The position numbers were made by a program, and so were the translations under genes. 64,000 bases of DNA from Nitrospirota bacterium (GTDB lineage: Bacteria > Nitrospirota > JACRHJ01). This document shows, piece by piece, positions 1-7,727 of this stretch. Location: positions 273,280-337,279 of the forward strand of contig JAJYHX010000001.1 in NCBI GenBank assembly GCA_021784575.1, in the 5' to 3' direction. Numbering within the stretch: the stretch's first letter is position 1; each line of letters begins with the position of its first letter. Below the pieces are notes generated by a model, which did not search any database, was not told where the DNA came from, and saw nothing but the letters and a program-made list of their open reading frames with translations.

Positions 1-2
1 CC

Positions 3-989
3 GCTATCGCCGCGTTCGGCATAGTCTTCTCCACATACGCCGCTATCGTGGCGACGGAGATATGGTTTGTCTACAGGAAATATTTCGTGGAAACCGCCAC
101 GGCGCTCAAGAACAAGCCGAACAAGGGAATGATAGACGGCATCCGTCAGCTTATATTCAGCGCCCTGACGCTGGGCGCATGGGACATTAGCAACGAAGCG
201 CTGGAAAAAGACCATAAGGCGATAGGCATCATGGCCGGCATCGGCATACCGGTCGCCTGCTTCCTGCACGGCTACGCCGGCTTCATCTTCGGCTCCGTCA
301 AGGCGAACGCGCTCTGGATGACGCCGCTCATGCCCGTCATATTCATAATGTCCGCCGTGGTCTCCGGTATCGCGCTCTGCCTGCTCGTCTATACAATCGT
401 GATGGAAGGGCGCAAGAGGCTGGCGAAGCTTAAGAAGCCGGGAACGCATGGTTACCAGGACCTCAAGCACATAAGGGGCGTGGAGGACCACGAGGTAAAG
501 CTGACCGCAAAATACCTCATGATTTTCATGATACTGGCCTTTACACTGGAGATCCTCGACCTCGTGTTCAGGGGATACACCGCCATGAAGTCTTGGGACG
601 CCCTTCGGGAAGTGCTTTACAAGAGGGACATTTTCAAGCTGGTGGTGCTCCAGTACGCCATAGGCAACGTCCTGCCGTTTATTATGCTCCTTTGGCCGCG
701 CATCACGGTCAAGAGGGCTGCGATAGCCTCGGTTTTTGTCCTGTTCGGCGTGTTTATGATGCGCTGGAACGTCGTTATCGGCGGCCAGGCATTCTCGTCC
801 ACCTTCCACGGCTTCATGGACTATCATTTCCCATGGATACCGCGCAACATGGAAAGTGTAAAGGAAGGGCCTCCCGGCGTTTTCCTCGTGGCGGTTACGC
901 CCTTTATCCTCTTCTATATACTGAACAAGTTCGTGCCCGTGTTCGTAGGGGAAGAAAAGGAAAAGGAAAAGGAAAAGGAAAAGGCTTAA
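3..989 (+). CDS. NrfD/PsrC-type membrane subunit, 5' partial
   Basis: Seen: the reading frame is open to the left edge, so the N-terminus is missing; it ends at TAA 987-989. The protein has about eight hydrophobic segments, and the stretch around GYAGFIFGSVKANALWMTPL is typical of NrfD/PsrC/HybB-like quinone-binding subunits. Near the C-terminus MRWNVVIGGQAFS is also family-like. Known: these proteins exchange electrons between the (mena)quinone pool and a periplasmic or cytoplasmic FeS/cytochrome partner (Nrf, Psr, Qrc, Act complexes). Inference: it is the membrane subunit of such a complex whose partner genes lie to the left. Oddity: the C-terminal tail is a simple EKEKEKEKEKEK run encoded by a gaaaag-type microsatellite. 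A strong terminator follows, so it is the last gene of its operon. Family confident; exact complex unknown. Confidence 0.82.
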   Translation, partial: AIAAFGIVFSTYAAIVATEIWFVYRKYFVETATALKNKPNKGMIDGIRQLIFSALTLGAWDISNEALEKDHKAIGIMAGIGIPVACFLHGYAGFIFGSVKANALWMTPLMPVIFIMSAVVSGIALCLLVYTIVMEGRKRLAKLKKPGTHGYQDLKHIRGVEDHEVKLTAKYLMIFMILAFTLEILDLVFRGYTAMKSWDALREVLYKRDIFKLVVLQYAIGNVLPFIMLLWPRITVKRAAIASVFVLFGVFMMRWNVVIGGQAFSSTFHGFMDYHFPWIPRNMESVKEGPPGVFLVAVTPFILFYILNKFVPVFVGEEKEKEKEKEKA

Positions 990-1035
990 GTTCGGTTGTT
1001 TTGCTTGCGATATCTCTTTAATTAAAGAATAAAAT

Positions 1036-1068
1036 AAAGCCCGGCGGATAAGGTTCGCCGGGCTTTTT
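1036..1068 (+). terminator. Rho-independent terminator after NrfD-like gene
   Basis: AAAGCCCGGCG and CGCCGGGCTTTTT form an 11-bp stem with a 9-nt loop followed by a T-run, 47 nt after the stop codon. Confidence 0.9.
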
Positions 1069-1163
1069 CTATTGCAACGCCTTTCTTTCAAGCGCCTTCT
1101 GCGCCACATTTCTTGCCCTTTGCGATAGGAAAAAATCGAGTACTGAAATTGAATAAAATTCGG

Positions 1164-1191
1164 TTGACTCCAATATATTGTGGCGTATAAT
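1164..1191 (+). promoter_or_regulatory. Sigma-70-type promoter of nrdJ
   Basis: TTGACT (1164-1169), 16-nt spacer, TATAAT (1186-1191). It lies about 115 nt upstream of the nrdJ start in an otherwise gene-free AT-rich stretch (1069-1306) and overlaps a predicted NrdR box. A second TTGACA at 1272-1277 has no -10 partner. Confidence 0.75.
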
Positions 1192-1214
1192 AAAAAAACT
1201 ACAAAATGCTATGT
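1168..1214 (+). promoter_or_regulatory. Tandem NrdR-like boxes
   Basis: Known: NrdR binds paired 16-bp boxes, consensus acaCwAtATaTwGtgt, about three helical turns apart. Seen: CTCCAATATATTGTGG at 1168-1183 matches 12 of 16 positions with a perfect central CAATATATTG palindrome. CTACAAAATGCTATGT at 1199-1214 matches 10 of 16. The starts are exactly 31 bp apart. The first box lies between -35 and -10 of the nrdJ promoter, so bound repressor would block RNA polymerase. No nrdR gene is in the window. Confidence 0.68.
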
Positions 1215-1306
1215 AAAATTTTCATACGATTATCCATCTGAACCAGTTTCCAAGCGTTTTTATTTGTTTTTTTGACAAGTTATACTTAATTAACCGGAGG
1301 CGGCAT

Positions 1307-3781
1307 ATGGCACTTGGGGAGGCCGGCGACAAGGCGGCGGAAGGCCGCAGGAGGGACAGTCAGAACGACTTCTTTAACCAGGCGGCACGGCAACCTTCAG
1401 GGCCGGCGGGCCAGGACGGACCGCCGGCTGGCAGACAGGCGGCGCGCCGTCCGGTTGCGTCGTTCGACCCGCAGCTTTCGGACGCCGGGGACGCGCCGGA
1501 TTTTGTTTTGGATGGATCTGCGGATTATGAAAGGAAACCGGTCTTGACCAAAAACGCGATAAAAGTCCTTGAGAAGAGATACCTGAAAAAGGGCGAGGAC
1601 GGAAATCCCGTCGAGACGCCGGAGGAGATGTTCCTGCGCGTCGCGCGGAACATCGCCCAGGCGGAGACCAACTACGGCATGTCGAAAAAAGACGCGGAGG
1701 CCGTAGCGCGCGGGTTCTACGACATCATGGCCGGGCTTGACTTCCTGCCCAATTCCCCTACGCTTATGAATGCGGGAAGGGAGCTTCAGCAGCTCTCCGC
1801 ATGTTTTGTCCTGCCAATCGAAGATACGATGGAGAGCATATTCTCCACCATCAAGAAGACCGCGCTTATCCACCAGTCCGGCGGCGGGACGGGCTTTTCG
1901 TTCTCGCGTCTGAGGCCTGCGAACGACAAGGTGGCATCCACCGGCGGGGTCGCCTCCGGGCCGGTATCCTTCATGCGCGTTTTCAACGCGGCGACGGAGG
2001 CCGTGAAGCAGGGCGGGACAAGGCGCGGCGCGAACATGGGTATACTGAGGGTTGACCACCCGGACATCCTCGAATTCATAAACTGCAAGGACTCCTCAGG
2101 CGAATACAACAACTTCAATATTTCCGTCGGCATCACCGAGAAGTTCATGGACGCCGTGGACAAGGGTCTGGACTATGAGCTTGTAAGCCCGCGCTCGGGC
2201 AATGTCGTGAAGACCCTCCCGGCGAGGATGGTCTTCAGCCAGATTGTGGATCTCGCCTGGAGGACGGGAGACCCCGGCATTGTCTTCCTCGACCGTCTGA
2301 ACCGGGATAACCCCACCCCGCACATAGGCGAGATAGAATCCACCAACCCCTGCGGGGAACAGCCGCTTCTGCCGCACGAGTCCTGCAACCTGGGCTCCAT
2401 AAACCTCTCCGACATGGTCCGGGACAACGCCATCGACTGGAAGAAGCTTGAGGCGACGGTGAAGACCGCCGTCCGCTTTCTCGACGACGTCATAGACATG
2501 AACCGCTATCCCCTTCCGGAAATATCCGAGATGACAAGGGGCAACAGGAAGATCGGGCTTGGCATCATGGGTTTTGCCGATATGCTCATCAAGCTCGGTA
2601 TCCCGTATAATTCAGACGAGGCGGTTTCCCTTGGCCGAAGCGTGATGAAGTTCATAGACGAAGAGGCGAAGGCCGCCTCCGAGGAGCTTGCCGGCGGGCG
2701 CGGCGTGTTCCCGAATTTCAATGGCAGCGTCTACGACAGGGACGGCGGGCGGAGGATGAGAAACGCCACCGTAACGACCATCGCCCCAACCGGGACTCTC
2801 TCGATAATCGCCGGGTGCAGCAGCGGGATTGAGCCGCTGTTTGCCGTGTCGTATGTCCGCACCGTAATGGACAAAGACGAAATGGTAGAGGTGAATCCTT
2901 ACTTCGCGGCGGTCGCAAAGGAACGCGGCTTTTACTCCGACGCGCTTATGAAGAAGATTGCGCACCACGGGTCCGTGGCCGGCATAAAGGAGGTCCCGGA
3001 GGACATAAAGAGGCTCTTCGTCACGGCGCACGACATAGCGCCCGTCTGGCACGCGAAGATGCAGGCGGCCTTCCAGGAACATACGGACAACGCCGTCTCG
3101 AAGACGGTCAATTTCTCTCACGACGCGACTGTAGCGGACGTGGAGGAGGTCTATCGCCTGGCATACAGCCTCGGCTGCAAGGGCGTCACGATATACCGGG
3201 ACGGGTCCAAGGACGAGCAGGTGCTCTCGACCGGCAGGACGAAGGAGGCGAAGAAAAAAGAAGAGGCGCCGTCGGCGGAAAAGCTCCCGCACGAACCCGG
3301 CAAGATAATGCCCCGGCCCCGGCCGCACATAACCAAAGGATACACGAGGCAGGTCAATACAGGGTGCGGCAGGTTATACGTTACCATCAACAAAGACGAA
3401 AAGGGACTGTGCGAGCTCTTCGCCATGATGGGCAAGTCCGGCGGCTGCGCAACTTCCCAGACGGAGGCTACCGGGCGGCTCGTGTCCCTGGCGCTTCGCT
3501 CCGGGGTCGACCCCGCCTCCATCATAGACCAGCTTAAGGGTATTCGCTGTCCGTCTCCGGCATGGGTCTCCGGCTCCACGATATATTCCTGCGCGGACGC
3601 CATCGCCACTGTGCTGGAGGAATACCTTCTGGAGAAGAAGCAGGCCGGTGAAGATGGCAAAAGCTTCACGGAAGAAAACCTGTTGAACCACTGCCCGCAG
3701 TGTCCGGAGTGCGGCTCGATGGTCTCGTTCGCCGAAGGATGCGTGGTGTGCAGCTCCTGCGGCTACTCCAAGTGCGGCTGA
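1307..3781 (+). CDS. nrdJ: Class II (B12-dependent) ribonucleotide reductase NrdJ
   Basis: Reduces ribonucleotides to deoxyribonucleotides using adenosylcobalamin to make the thiyl radical, so it works with or without oxygen. At 824 aa it is family-sized. The start ATG has GGAGG 6 nt upstream. Active-site residues by analogy with E. coli NrdA: thiyl Cys349 in N347-P-C349-G-E351, redox pair Cys166 (SACFVLP) and Cys360 (HESCNLGSINL). The APTGTLSIIAGCSSGIEP loop is present. The C-terminus is a Cys-rich CPQCPECG...CVVCSSCG...CG tail that should act as a re-reducing zinc-ribbon-like arm. Oddity: the first about 75 residues are Arg/Gly/Ala/Gln-rich and probably disordered; the usual domain begins near LTKNAIKVLEKRYL. 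Regulation is likely by NrdR through the paired boxes upstream. No nrdA/B or nrdD is seen here. Confidence 0.97.
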   Translation: MALGEAGDKAAEGRRRDSQNDFFNQAARQPSGPAGQDGPPAGRQAARRPVASFDPQLSDAGDAPDFVLDGSADYERKPVLTKNAIKVLEKRYLKKGEDGNPVETPEEMFLRVARNIAQAETNYGMSKKDAEAVARGFYDIMAGLDFLPNSPTLMNAGRELQQLSACFVLPIEDTMESIFSTIKKTALIHQSGGGTGFSFSRLRPANDKVASTGGVASGPVSFMRVFNAATEAVKQGGTRRGANMGILRVDHPDILEFINCKDSSGEYNNFNISVGITEKFMDAVDKGLDYELVSPRSGNVVKTLPARMVFSQIVDLAWRTGDPGIVFLDRLNRDNPTPHIGEIESTNPCGEQPLLPHESCNLGSINLSDMVRDNAIDWKKLEATVKTAVRFLDDVIDMNRYPLPEISEMTRGNRKIGLGIMGFADMLIKLGIPYNSDEAVSLGRSVMKFIDEEAKAASEELAGGRGVFPNFNGSVYDRDGGRRMRNATVTTIAPTGTLSIIAGCSSGIEPLFAVSYVRTVMDKDEMVEVNPYFAAVAKERGFYSDALMKKIAHHGSVAGIKEVPEDIKRLFVTAHDIAPVWHAKMQAAFQEHTDNAVSKTVNFSHDATVADVEEVYRLAYSLGCKGVTIYRDGSKDEQVLSTGRTKEAKKKEEAPSAEKLPHEPGKIMPRPRPHITKGYTRQVNTGCGRLYVTINKDEKGLCELFAMMGKSGGCATSQTEATGRLVSLALRSGVDPASIIDQLKGIRCPSPAWVSGSTIYSCADAIATVLEEYLLEKKQAGEDGKSFTEENLLNHCPQCPECGSMVSFAEGCVVCSSCGYSKCG

Positions 3782-3848
3782 CCTGGCCGGTATGCCGGCA
3801 GGGGGGGCCGGGGCCTTTTTAACGCTGATCGAGCAAAGAGGGGGCGGC

Positions 3849-4115
3849 GTGAAGCACAGCATCAAGGCGTTTATAAAGCGGGACGGCGTGGGCGGCTATT
3901 TTGCGGAATGCCTGGAGGTGGACGTCGAGGCGCGGGGTGAGACGCTCGACGAAACGGTCTGCAAACTGCGGCGCGAGATATGCAGCTACCTTCGCGGCAG
4001 GAACATGGCGGAGTTCGGGCTGGTGGACGAGCCGATGCTGTTTATGACCTTCGAGGACGAGCCGATAATCCCAAGCCCGCTTCAATGCAGCATGGAGCTT
4101 GAGGGTAACGCATGA
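3849..4115 (+). CDS. HicB-like small protein
   Basis: An 88-aa protein with the HicB/UPF0150 pattern: a strand-rich N-terminus (KAFIKRDGVGGYFAECLEV) followed by a helix (GETLDETVCKLRREICSYL). GTG 3849 is chosen because a purine-rich GAGGGGG lies just upstream; an ATG at 3792 would add a 19-aa Gly-rich, non-homologous extension. Known: HicB proteins are antitoxins of HicAB, but orphan HicB-fold proteins are common. No hicA is adjacent, so a toxin-antitoxin role is not claimed. It lies 67 bp after nrdJ and may be co-transcribed. Confidence 0.65.
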   Translation: MKHSIKAFIKRDGVGGYFAECLEVDVEARGETLDETVCKLRREICSYLRGRNMAEFGLVDEPMLFMTFEDEPIIPSPLQCSMELEGNA

Positions 4116-4157
4116 CGCAGGGCGAACGCCCTCGGCGCGTCATAGTTAAAGGCAACC

Positions 4158-4337
4158 ATGACGGAAGATCAAAAGAAGAAAATCCGCGAAGCAGCGGCCA
4201 CCCACGGCGGCAAACTCCCCTGCGCGGCCGCTTTTGCTCTCTCCAGGGAACTCGGCGCCTCTTTAAAGGAAATAGGCGAGTTCTGCAACAAAGAGAACAT
4301 CCGCATCAAGAACTGCCAGCTCGGATGCTTCCCGTAA
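4158..4337 (+). CDS. Small conserved Cys-containing protein
   Basis: A 59-aa frame, MTEDQKKKIREAAATHGG...CQLGCFP. It starts with ATG 4158 and ends at TAA 4335-4337; a longer frame overlapping it on the same strand (4112-4342) has Arg-rich, non-protein-like composition and was discarded. The order helix-(PCAAAFALSRELG)-helix-(LKEIGEFCNKENIRI)-KNCQLGCF resembles a small helix-turn-helix-like unit ending in two cysteines. I recall similar tiny proteins in sulfate- and metal-reducing bacteria but cannot name a characterised member. No good Shine-Dalgarno is visible (ggcaacc), so translation may be weak or coupled. Function unknown; Cys21, Cys43, Cys53 and Cys57 could bind metal (inference). Confidence 0.6.
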   Translation: MTEDQKKKIREAAATHGGKLPCAAAFALSRELGASLKEIGEFCNKENIRIKNCQLGCFP

Positions 4338-4409
4338 ATTAAAAACCATTAACCTCGCTTCCCGCCGCCATGCCACGGGGATGTTTCGCCGTTAAGCCCC
4401 TTATTTGTC

Positions 4410-4439
4410 TTGAAATCGGCTCCGGAAATGTCGTAGAAT
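4410..4439 (+). promoter_or_regulatory. Sigma-70-type promoter of the TPR/HEAT operon
   Basis: TTGAAA (4410-4415), 18-nt spacer, TAGAAT (4434-4439), 42 nt upstream of the ATG at 4482 of the first gene. Confidence 0.6.
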
Positions 4440-4481
4440 CAAGACGCCTCTTCCTCCGGCAGGAGACTTAAGGGATTCCCC

Positions 4482-7400
4482 ATGTCCGATACAACCGATA
4501 AAAACCCTGAGGGCGGCTCCGCCGTGGCGCAGGCGGATGCCGCCGCGCCGTCCGAGCTTTACGCCGAGGGCGCCCGATGCCTCAAGGCCAGGGACTACGC
4601 CTCCGCGCGGGCCTGCCTTGAGAAATATCTGGAGCAGAACCCGGACGACCCCGCCGCGCTGCACCTGCTCTCAAGGACGCTCTATCACCAGAACGACGAC
4701 CTGGGCAAGGCCAGGGAATATCTGGAGAAAGCCGCCGCTATCGACCCCGGCTCCCTGACCAGCTATCTCCAGACCCTCGGGATACTGCTGATCCACCAGG
4801 GGAAATACGAAAAGGCGCGCGAGGTGTTGGAGCGCGCCCTCTCGGCGGACAAAAAAACCGACGCGCGCCACACCGCCGCCCTGAAGTTCTACCTCGACCT
4901 TGTAAAAAAGAAAGGCGCGTCAGACCGCGCGCGCCACACAAAGCCGCGCGACTTCTTCTTCGCCGCCGAATACGGCCACAGGAAGATGAAGGCCCCGTAT
5001 TTCGTAATTCCCTCGTTTGTCGTTCATGCGCTTGTCCTCATACTTGTAAGTTACATCTCCACGCACCACATGCCGTTCAACAAACCGAAGGCCCATACGG
5101 ATTTTACGTATGTGCAGCTCTCCCAGCCCTCCGGCCTGGAAAGGGCATCGACAGGCAGGGCCGCCGCCAGGACGGTCGCGGTGCATCACCCCGCGGGCCG
5201 GTCGGGGGCCGGAGGGCAGGCTCCTGCCCCGCCGAAGATGGCGAAGGTCGAAATGGGAAATACCCCGGCAACGGCTCCGCGGGAGATAAAAGAGGCAAAT
5301 AACGGCTCTCCGGGCGCCATAAGCGCGAAGAATATCGTGACAGCCATGAAAACCGGCAGGCTCGCGGCTTTAAGCCCGATGTCCGCAGGCAAGAAAGCGG
5401 ATTTAAAGGCCGTCAGGCAGCAGTTTGCCGAGGGGGGGGCGGAGATTTCGATAAAAAGCCTTGTGGCGCCGTCGGAAAGGACGAAGGGTCGCCTGAATAG
5501 AAAATACCGTGCGGCGAGGTTGAACCGTAAGGCGTCCGCCGTTGCCGGAGGGACAATTACCATGGCCGCAGGCCGGGCGGGGAAAGGCGGGCCGAAATGG
5601 AACATGGGGAAGATGGCCGGACTTCGGGAGCAGGGTTTCAGGGCCGCCGTCCCGGAGGAGTTGGCGCGAGAGAAGGCAATCGCCATGTCCGCCCCGTCGT
5701 TCCGCTCGACGCCCGACGAGCTTAAAAACCTTACTGCAAGACCGCTCGGAATCAATACGGGTGGCTCCGCCCGGGGCGCGAAGCCCGGCCGGTTTAAGGG
5801 CGTGAAATCCTTTACCCGGATGAAAGAGGACATATCGGCCTACGACAACCTGCAGGGAAAGATGGGGATACCAGTATACTCACAGGGCGCGGGCGGCGGG
5901 ACGGTGGCGTCGAAGGAGCGCGCGAACCTGGGCCAGGCTATGCCGGGCGGCCAGGCGCAGGCGCTGCCTGGAGGCGGAATGATGGTCGCCTCGCTGGACA
6001 GGCTGACGGGCAGGCGGTTCGCCTCCACCACGGTTTCTCCGGGCAGGAAAACGCTTGAAATGCCGGGGGGCAGGGCAGGAAGACGGGCCTCCGGGAGCGG
6101 CAGCCGGAGCGTAAAAATGAGGGCTTTAAGCATGAATTCAACCTTTCCGGCGGGCTACGCATCCCCCGGAATCGGCTCGTCCGCCGCAGGCCGAAGCGGC
6201 GGCTTGAGAGGCGTATCTACCGGGATTCAAAGGGGAATAAGCCGCAATTCGCTTGGGCAGTCCGGAAGCGGCGGCGGCCTTGGCGGCCTGCTTGCGAACG
6301 CATCGGAGAAAATCTCCGGCATGTTTGGGCTGCGCGGCAAACCCGCCGGCCCTTCCGGCCCGTCCGCCGTGGAATTTAAAAGGGGCGGGGTCGCCGGCCT
6401 TGCGGCGGGTTTAAGGCCGGGCGTTGGAAAGGCCGGGAGCCGGGGCGGTTATGGCTATTACGGCAAAGGCGCGGGCGGAAAAGGCGTGCAGGGCGGAAAG
6501 ACGGGCGGGCAGTCTTCCTGGGTCTCGGCGGTCGGCCCGCAGAAGCAGTCTTCCTGGGTGTCTGCAAGGTCGCTCTCCGGGGGATACAGGGCGGCGCAGC
6601 CGGGCGGAATAACCGGCGGCAAGCTCTTTGCCGGGAACGCGCTTGGGACGCCGGGAGGGAGACGTTACGCCTCCGCCTCGAGCGCTGGGGTTACGCCCGT
6701 ATCCGTCGGCAGAGGCTCGGTAATATCCCGCGGCACGCTTATGGCCCAGAATAAAATCGGCCCGAAGGTGCGCATACTCTCGCCCGGCTCCGGCTCGACG
6801 GACAGTATCTCGCAGACGATAAAGGGTGTCGTATCGGATACGCGGGTGCGGAATGCGACTCTTACCGTGGACAACAACTCCCAGGTCATATCCGTGGAGA
6901 ACGGGAGGTTCGAGGCGACGTTCTCGCTCTCCAAGGGGAGAAATACGGTAACCGTGATGGCCTTCGACTCCGACGGCAACGTCGGGAAAGACAGCATAAC
7001 CCTCGACTATTCCGGGTCTTCGGAAGGCGCCCCGGTAAATATCATATACCCAAGGGACGGCCAGGTCTTCGACGTCTCGGAAAACTGCGTGGTTACCGTA
7101 AAGGGAACCGTCGGAGACCCAGACATCAGCCGCGCGAAGCTTATACTCAACGGCAACCCGATGGACATCGTGGTAAACAGGGGATATTTCGAGCAGAAGG
7201 TCGCGCTCATGGAGGAGCAGAACACTATACAGATCGAGGCCGTGAACCGCCGGGGCCAGGTGACGCACAGCCCCGTGGTGAACGTGGGCACAGTAAACGT
7301 AAGGCCGAAGGACATATTGATAATACTCACGTGGGACAAGCCGCACGCGGATTTCGACCTGCATGTCTACAGCCCCTCCGGCGGCCATACATACTACAAG

Positions 7401-7718
7401 CAGCCGAACATCTACGAGTCGAGAAACGCCATACCGGGAGGCAGGCTGGAGCAGGACGCCAAGGGGAATTTCGGGCCGGAGGTGTTCGACCAGGAACACG
7501 CCGAGCGCGGGATTTACACCGTCAGGTCCAACTACTTCTACTCCGGCGGCGACGGTGACGCCCATTCCAAGATTACGATAATCCTGTACGGCGACAACCC
7601 CTCGCGCAGGATTGTGCGCGTGTTCGGGCCTTACCTCCAGAGGGATACAAAGGACGGCTCGGACTGGGGGCCGGCGATAAAATTCAAGATGCCCGAGGGA
7701 ATATTCCTGGATAATTAG
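4482..7718 (+). CDS. TPR / TonB-like membrane anchor / Ig-like / DUF2135 protein
   Basis: A 1,078-aa mosaic. Residues about 25-145 are TPR-like (LYAEGARCLKARDYASA; LGILLIHQGKYEKA). One membrane segment lies at about 174-193, preceded by a Lys/Arg-rich stretch and PSFVVHALVLILVSY, which resembles the N-terminus of TonB-type energy transducers. So the TPR part should be cytoplasmic and the rest periplasmic. Residues about 215-745 are a very long Gly/Ser/Ala/Arg low-complexity linker. Two Ig-like beta domains follow (about 755-845 and 848-935). The C-terminal about 140 residues (LTWDKPHADFDLHVYSPSGGH...GIYTVRSNYF) match the DUF2135/YfaP type. First gene of a five-gene operon; the next gene starts 9 nt on. 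Role unknown; an envelope-spanning scaffold is a reasonable guess. Confidence 0.75.
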   Translation: MSDTTDKNPEGGSAVAQADAAAPSELYAEGARCLKARDYASARACLEKYLEQNPDDPAALHLLSRTLYHQNDDLGKAREYLEKAAAIDPGSLTSYLQTLGILLIHQGKYEKAREVLERALSADKKTDARHTAALKFYLDLVKKKGASDRARHTKPRDFFFAAEYGHRKMKAPYFVIPSFVVHALVLILVSYISTHHMPFNKPKAHTDFTYVQLSQPSGLERASTGRAAARTVAVHHPAGRSGAGGQAPAPPKMAKVEMGNTPATAPREIKEANNGSPGAISAKNIVTAMKTGRLAALSPMSAGKKADLKAVRQQFAEGGAEISIKSLVAPSERTKGRLNRKYRAARLNRKASAVAGGTITMAAGRAGKGGPKWNMGKMAGLREQGFRAAVPEELAREKAIAMSAPSFRSTPDELKNLTARPLGINTGGSARGAKPGRFKGVKSFTRMKEDISAYDNLQGKMGIPVYSQGAGGGTVASKERANLGQAMPGGQAQALPGGGMMVASLDRLTGRRFASTTVSPGRKTLEMPGGRAGRRASGSGSRSVKMRALSMNSTFPAGYASPGIGSSAAGRSGGLRGVSTGIQRGISRNSLGQSGSGGGLGGLLANASEKISGMFGLRGKPAGPSGPSAVEFKRGGVAGLAAGLRPGVGKAGSRGGYGYYGKGAGGKGVQGGKTGGQSSWVSAVGPQKQSSWVSARSLSGGYRAAQPGGITGGKLFAGNALGTPGGRRYASASSAGVTPVSVGRGSVISRGTLMAQNKIGPKVRILSPGSGSTDSISQTIKGVVSDTRVRNATLTVDNNSQVISVENGRFEATFSLSKGRNTVTVMAFDSDGNVGKDSITLDYSGSSEGAPVNIIYPRDGQVFDVSENCVVTVKGTVGDPDISRAKLILNGNPMDIVVNRGYFEQKVALMEEQNTIQIEAVNRRGQVTHSPVVNVGTVNVRPKDILIILTWDKPHADFDLHVYSPSGGHTYYKQPNIYESRNAIPGGRLEQDAKGNFGPEVFDQEHAERGIYTVRSNYFYSGGDGDAHSKITIILYGDNPSRRIVRVFGPYLQRDTKDGSDWGPAIKFKMPEGIFLDN

Positions 7719-7727
7719 AGGGTTATT

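Noticed and set aside
1272-1277. TTGACA as -35 of nrdJ
   Set aside because: A -10 at the right spacing would fall on the ribosome-binding site; TTGACT/TATAAT at 1164-1191 is far better.
3849-4115. HicAB toxin-antitoxin module
   Set aside because: Only a HicB-like protein is present; no hicA-sized frame with a dsRNA-binding fold is adjacent.
4112-4342. 76-aa plus-strand frame
   Set aside because: Arg/Gln/His-rich shadow of the more protein-like 59-aa frame at 4158.
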